From assembly GCF_000499845.2 (NCBI RefSeq), contig NC_023759.2, forward strand, positions 45,850,672 through 45,914,671: 64,000 bases of DNA, in the 5' to 3' direction. The notes beneath the pieces are model-generated. The model saw only the letters and a program-made list of their open reading frames with translations. It did not search any database and was not told where the DNA came from. This stretch comes from Phaseolus vulgaris. Taxonomy: Eukaryota; Streptophyta; Magnoliopsida; Fabales; Fabaceae. Below, in pieces: positions 61,601 to 64,000 of this stretch (position 1 is the stretch's first letter; each line of letters starts with the position of its first letter). The position numbers and the translations under genes are program-made.

Positions 61601-63733
61601 TAGAGCATGTTTTCATAAGTGGCTCAAAATACCAAACAAACCTTTTGTTTTTATTCTTTCAACTATGGTCCTTTCTTTATATGATAGATGCATCATGCAC
61701 CAAAGGTGAATGTTCCCTGGTTTTCTGGTTCTATGATAATGGAAATAATGCTATACACCAGTAGAGACAGATACATGAACTGGTCCTAAAATTATTGCTT
61801 ACAAAGCATTATTTTTTACACTTTTGTTTGTAAATATACTATAAAAAAAAGTTAATCTCTTTGCAAAGAGTTCCAAAAGAGTATTTGCAATGACTCGTCA
61901 AATGTCATGGTGCGGCAGCTCATACTTTATGGTCTATATATATTTTGTGATTCGTGTAAACAATTACACTAGCTAAAACAGAAGGACTCTGCTATGTTTC
62001 ACAGGCCCCTTTCGTTACTATTTAAATGTATTTTGGCATGATATCCTGGTGATTCTATACTTTGGATTAGCTTCTTTGCATAAGTTTTCACATCGATCAT
62101 TTTGTTCTTGGATTTAGTGATGTCTTGTTCTGTAACTTGCCAATTTATATCTACTCATCCCCTCTCTCCTTTTAATTTGCTTTTATAGTAATTTATACGT
62201 AATTAATGTTTTTTGTTACTCAGGGTTCATATTCATACAGACTTCCAGCTGATGATGTTTTGCAAGGCGGCAATGGCCCCAAGACAAATGTTGATTCACT
62301 ACAAAATACTATTATTGCCAGTACCCTGTTAGGAAGCATAATGATCTTCATCCCTTTATCAAGGTACCAAAATATGTTGTCAGTAACTCTGAATAAATTC
62401 TAGGTGAACATTAGTTGGAGTTTGGTCATTCTAGAACTTTTTCTCATGCATGATATTGGTTGATATAGATTTATAGTTTTCCAGGTCTTACCAAATAAGT
62501 ATTCCAAGCGTTTTGTTGTCCAATGTCCATTTTAAAAACATGGAAGAGTTTTATTAAGAAGAAAACCATTTATTACTTTTTGAGGGAAACCAAGAGCTTT
62601 CCTCAGAAATTGTGATTTTAAGATCATTGGTACTCTTACTATGTTTTTGGCATATCATTCCCATTTCTGAAGCTATATTTTTGGTATTGTACCAGAACCT
62701 CTTCTTATTTCTTAAATTGACTTATTCCTCGTTGATGTTATGACAATTAAATTGCAATTGTAAATCTGCACAGACTTGTTAGTCACCTTCTAAATACGTG
62801 GATGACCACGGAATCAGAACCCTGAATGGCATGATTTGCATGTAGTGTCATAAGTACCTGCATATGTACAATTAGAGGCAGAGAATAATACGAGGGAAGG
62901 GGATCATAATATCTGGAATGAACAATATTCTGAGTTAAAAGATAAAAAATAATAACAACTTAAATTATGCTTCAGGTTTTGAAGCTGCAATTCTGTGCTA
63001 CTCAGATATTTTATTGTCTTGATGATGATATGGTTGACCATGTGTTCCAATATAGGAGCTTTTTCTTTTTCAACTTTATTGCATTTAGTGTTTTAGCCTT
63101 GATAAGTTACATGAAACAGTTAGTAGAAACATCGAGTTCCATCTAAATTTTGACTTGCTCCAGTTATCTGCTTAGAATAAGATTGGCCTTCGAGGATTCA
63201 GTTCAACTGAATATACGGATTTATTGCTTAGCAATTAATATTTATTCCTGCATTGACGAGGGATTGTGTAATATGCCAATTTTGGTTGGCAGTGTCATTT
63301 CCGAGCTCGTTGCTTTATTTTGGAGATGTGAAATGTTAAAAAAGTTATTTCAGCAAACCATACTTGTTGTGCTGTTCTGTTTGTTAGAATATATGAATCG
63401 AATATTGGAGCATCCTTTCGGATTATATGATATACGAAGTCTCTTTTCTCAGTACCTAAAATCCCATAATTTCAGCACTGTTGAAAATTTTAGATGCTGT
63501 TTATTAACATATATAATTATCAACTTTCAGCGGATTGATGAGTTTTGGGAGACGATGCTCTAGTGCTTTTTACTTAGGTTTTAGTTTTTGATATGTATGA
63601 GAACCATCATTTTTCTGTGTACAGGGAAGAATATGAGCTATTAGAAGCAGTGCAAGAAAGACTTGTTGTCCATCAGTTGACTGCGCCTGTTCTAGGAAAT
63701 GATCATAATGAGTTTCGCAGTCGTGAAACTCGG
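49636..63733 (+). CDS. DDB1/CPSF-A family beta-propeller protein (5' part)
   Basis: Relative of DDB1, CPSF160 and SF3B3, best fitting the plant At3g11960-type protein by memory. Exons: 49636-49803, 50033-50167, 50331-50410, 50884-50967, 54640-54724, 55063-55211, 55353-57297, 58456-58766, 59706-60021, 60152-60307, 60789-60927, 61305-61381, 62224-62363 and 63625-63733. These total 3894 bases, exactly 1298 codons with no stop, and the gene runs off the right edge; probably about 80-100 residues are missing. The N-terminal MMS1-type propeller includes LAILPWNEKFRARDP, GKDLLVATSDSGKLSLLTF, SSAYEDRLALFSM and GPLAYDIVEVPNSRGLAFLF. The CPSF-A region includes VWQFRLAYARKWQGVVFKIC and RRYAMGRTHHMITSLSAHFT. 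Such folds act as scaffolds in ubiquitin ligases or RNA processing; which applies here is unknown. Start chosen as the first ATG opening the exon-1 frame. Confidence 0.9.
50575..50821. mobile_element. MITE in intron 3 of CPSF-A gene
   Basis: Terminal inverted repeats: TTTTTGGTACCTCCAAAATTG on the left, and CAATTTTGGAGGTACTAAAAA on the right, which is nearly its inverse. About 247 bases, AT-rich, with no frame. The target duplication could not be fixed. The family is not recognised. Confidence 0.75.
51250..52443 (-). mobile_element. LTR-retrotransposon internal remnant in intron 4
   Basis: Read on the minus strand, TTGTATCAGAGCTTCC (52443-52428) is a primer-binding site next to an LTR end TCTAACA. 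Further left, broken frames suggest a gypsy-type gag (pieces such as LDSSRKVYYFQVMEM). Frames are interrupted by stops throughout, so it is dead. Its left limit is not defined. Confidence 0.5.
52444..52700 (-). repeat. LTR remnant beside the intron 4 element
   Basis: Starts TGTTAGAAAATGAG on the plus strand next to the primer site. It shares TATTCAAGAGA, AAGATG(C/T)ATTGAACCTAG and a following ACCA(A/G)G motif with 59315-59400 in intron 8. The right edge is not defined. Confidence 0.5.
53755..54101 (+). mobile_element. TRIM element in intron 4, same family as 18204-18539
   Basis: Two direct repeats starting TGTTGGAGATT (53755-53869 and 53983-about 54101) flank about 113 bases. The internal part begins TGGTATCAAAATTT, a primer-site form. 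The repeats carry GGTTGAGTTAGACTTAATCC, the inverse of blocks in the TRIM of RBL15 intron 6, so both belong to one family in opposite orientations. No target duplication is visible (TTCAG on the left only). Confidence 0.75.
59260..59410. repeat. Second LTR-family remnant in intron 8
   Basis: Diverged relative of the LTR at 52444-52700, sharing TATTCAAGAGATAAATGA-like and AAGATGCATTGAACCTAGAA blocks. No primer site or partner repeat is seen, so it may be a solo LTR or a fragment. Confidence 0.45.
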
Positions 63734-64000
63734 GTAAGGACTTCACTTTAGTTTATTATCATGTGATGTTTCATTTTCATTTCATTTCATTTTTCCTCCT
63801 GATTGAATATCGTTGACTCAAGCATTACATGGAATAGATTTTGCCGTTCATATCCTTGATTCGTTCTCTTTTTCTTATAATGCATGTTTGATTTAGCATA
63901 TTTGGAGGAAATACCTTTTACTTGCTTCCTGAAAAAGCATTTTTAAAAGGAACACAAGAATATGTTGCCAAGCCTGTTTTCTTACACCTATTTTATATTA

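Noticed and set aside
1..64000. CRISPR arrays, bacterial operons or other prokaryotic systems
   Set aside because: No regularly spaced short repeats with spacers; all genes are split by GT-AG introns and belong to a plant nuclear genome.

Overview
The window is nuclear DNA from a flowering plant, most likely a legume of the Phaseoleae (bean, cowpea, soybean group). The evidence is GT-AG split genes with AT-rich introns, plant-specific gene families, a nuclear tRNA-Arg(CCU), a Sirevirus-type Ty1/copia element, and short LTR elements of a kind I associate with legume genomes. The legume placement is inference from repeat style; no species marker was found.

Layout. 110-1375 (+): last five exons of an AMP1/LAMP1-type glutamate carboxypeptidase. 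1837-1909 (-): tRNA-Arg(CCU). 2050-4568 (+): a SKA3-like kinetochore protein. 5505-7014 (-): a MATH plus coiled-coil protein. 9478-22436 (-): a rhomboid-like protein with a C-terminal UBA domain (RBL15 type), rebuilt as 13 exons with an unbroken 406-codon frame. 26780-30475 (+): translation initiation factor eIF3c. 32516-35528 (-): a TRAF-type zinc-finger protein with a low-complexity Asn/Asp tail. 36713-46900 (-): a nearly complete, young Sirevirus with about 1.58-kb LTRs, gag, pol and an env-like frame. 49636 to beyond the right edge (+): a large DDB1/CPSF-A family beta-propeller protein; the 14 exons seen total exactly 1298 codons.

Mobile DNA fills introns and spacers. The RBL15 gene alone carries a decayed copia element in antisense (intron 9), a hAT-like element with an 8-bp duplication, a TRIM with a perfect 5-bp duplication, a second LTR pair, a 131-bp tandem duplication and an 82-bp alternating purine-pyrimidine run. 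A solo LTR with a perfect TATTA duplication lies in the spacer upstream of eIF3c. The CPSF-A gene carries a MITE, a gypsy-like gag remnant, a second TRIM and two diverged copies of one LTR family.

The genes are not an operon-like system. They are housekeeping or cell-division functions (translation initiation, chromosome segregation, membrane proteolysis, possible ubiquitin-ligase or RNA-processing scaffold). I found no convincing new biological system. The most useful observations are the dated transposon insertions, the Z-DNA-prone run beside a splice acceptor, the eIF3c promoter module, and the young LTR positioned to read out into the zinc-finger gene.
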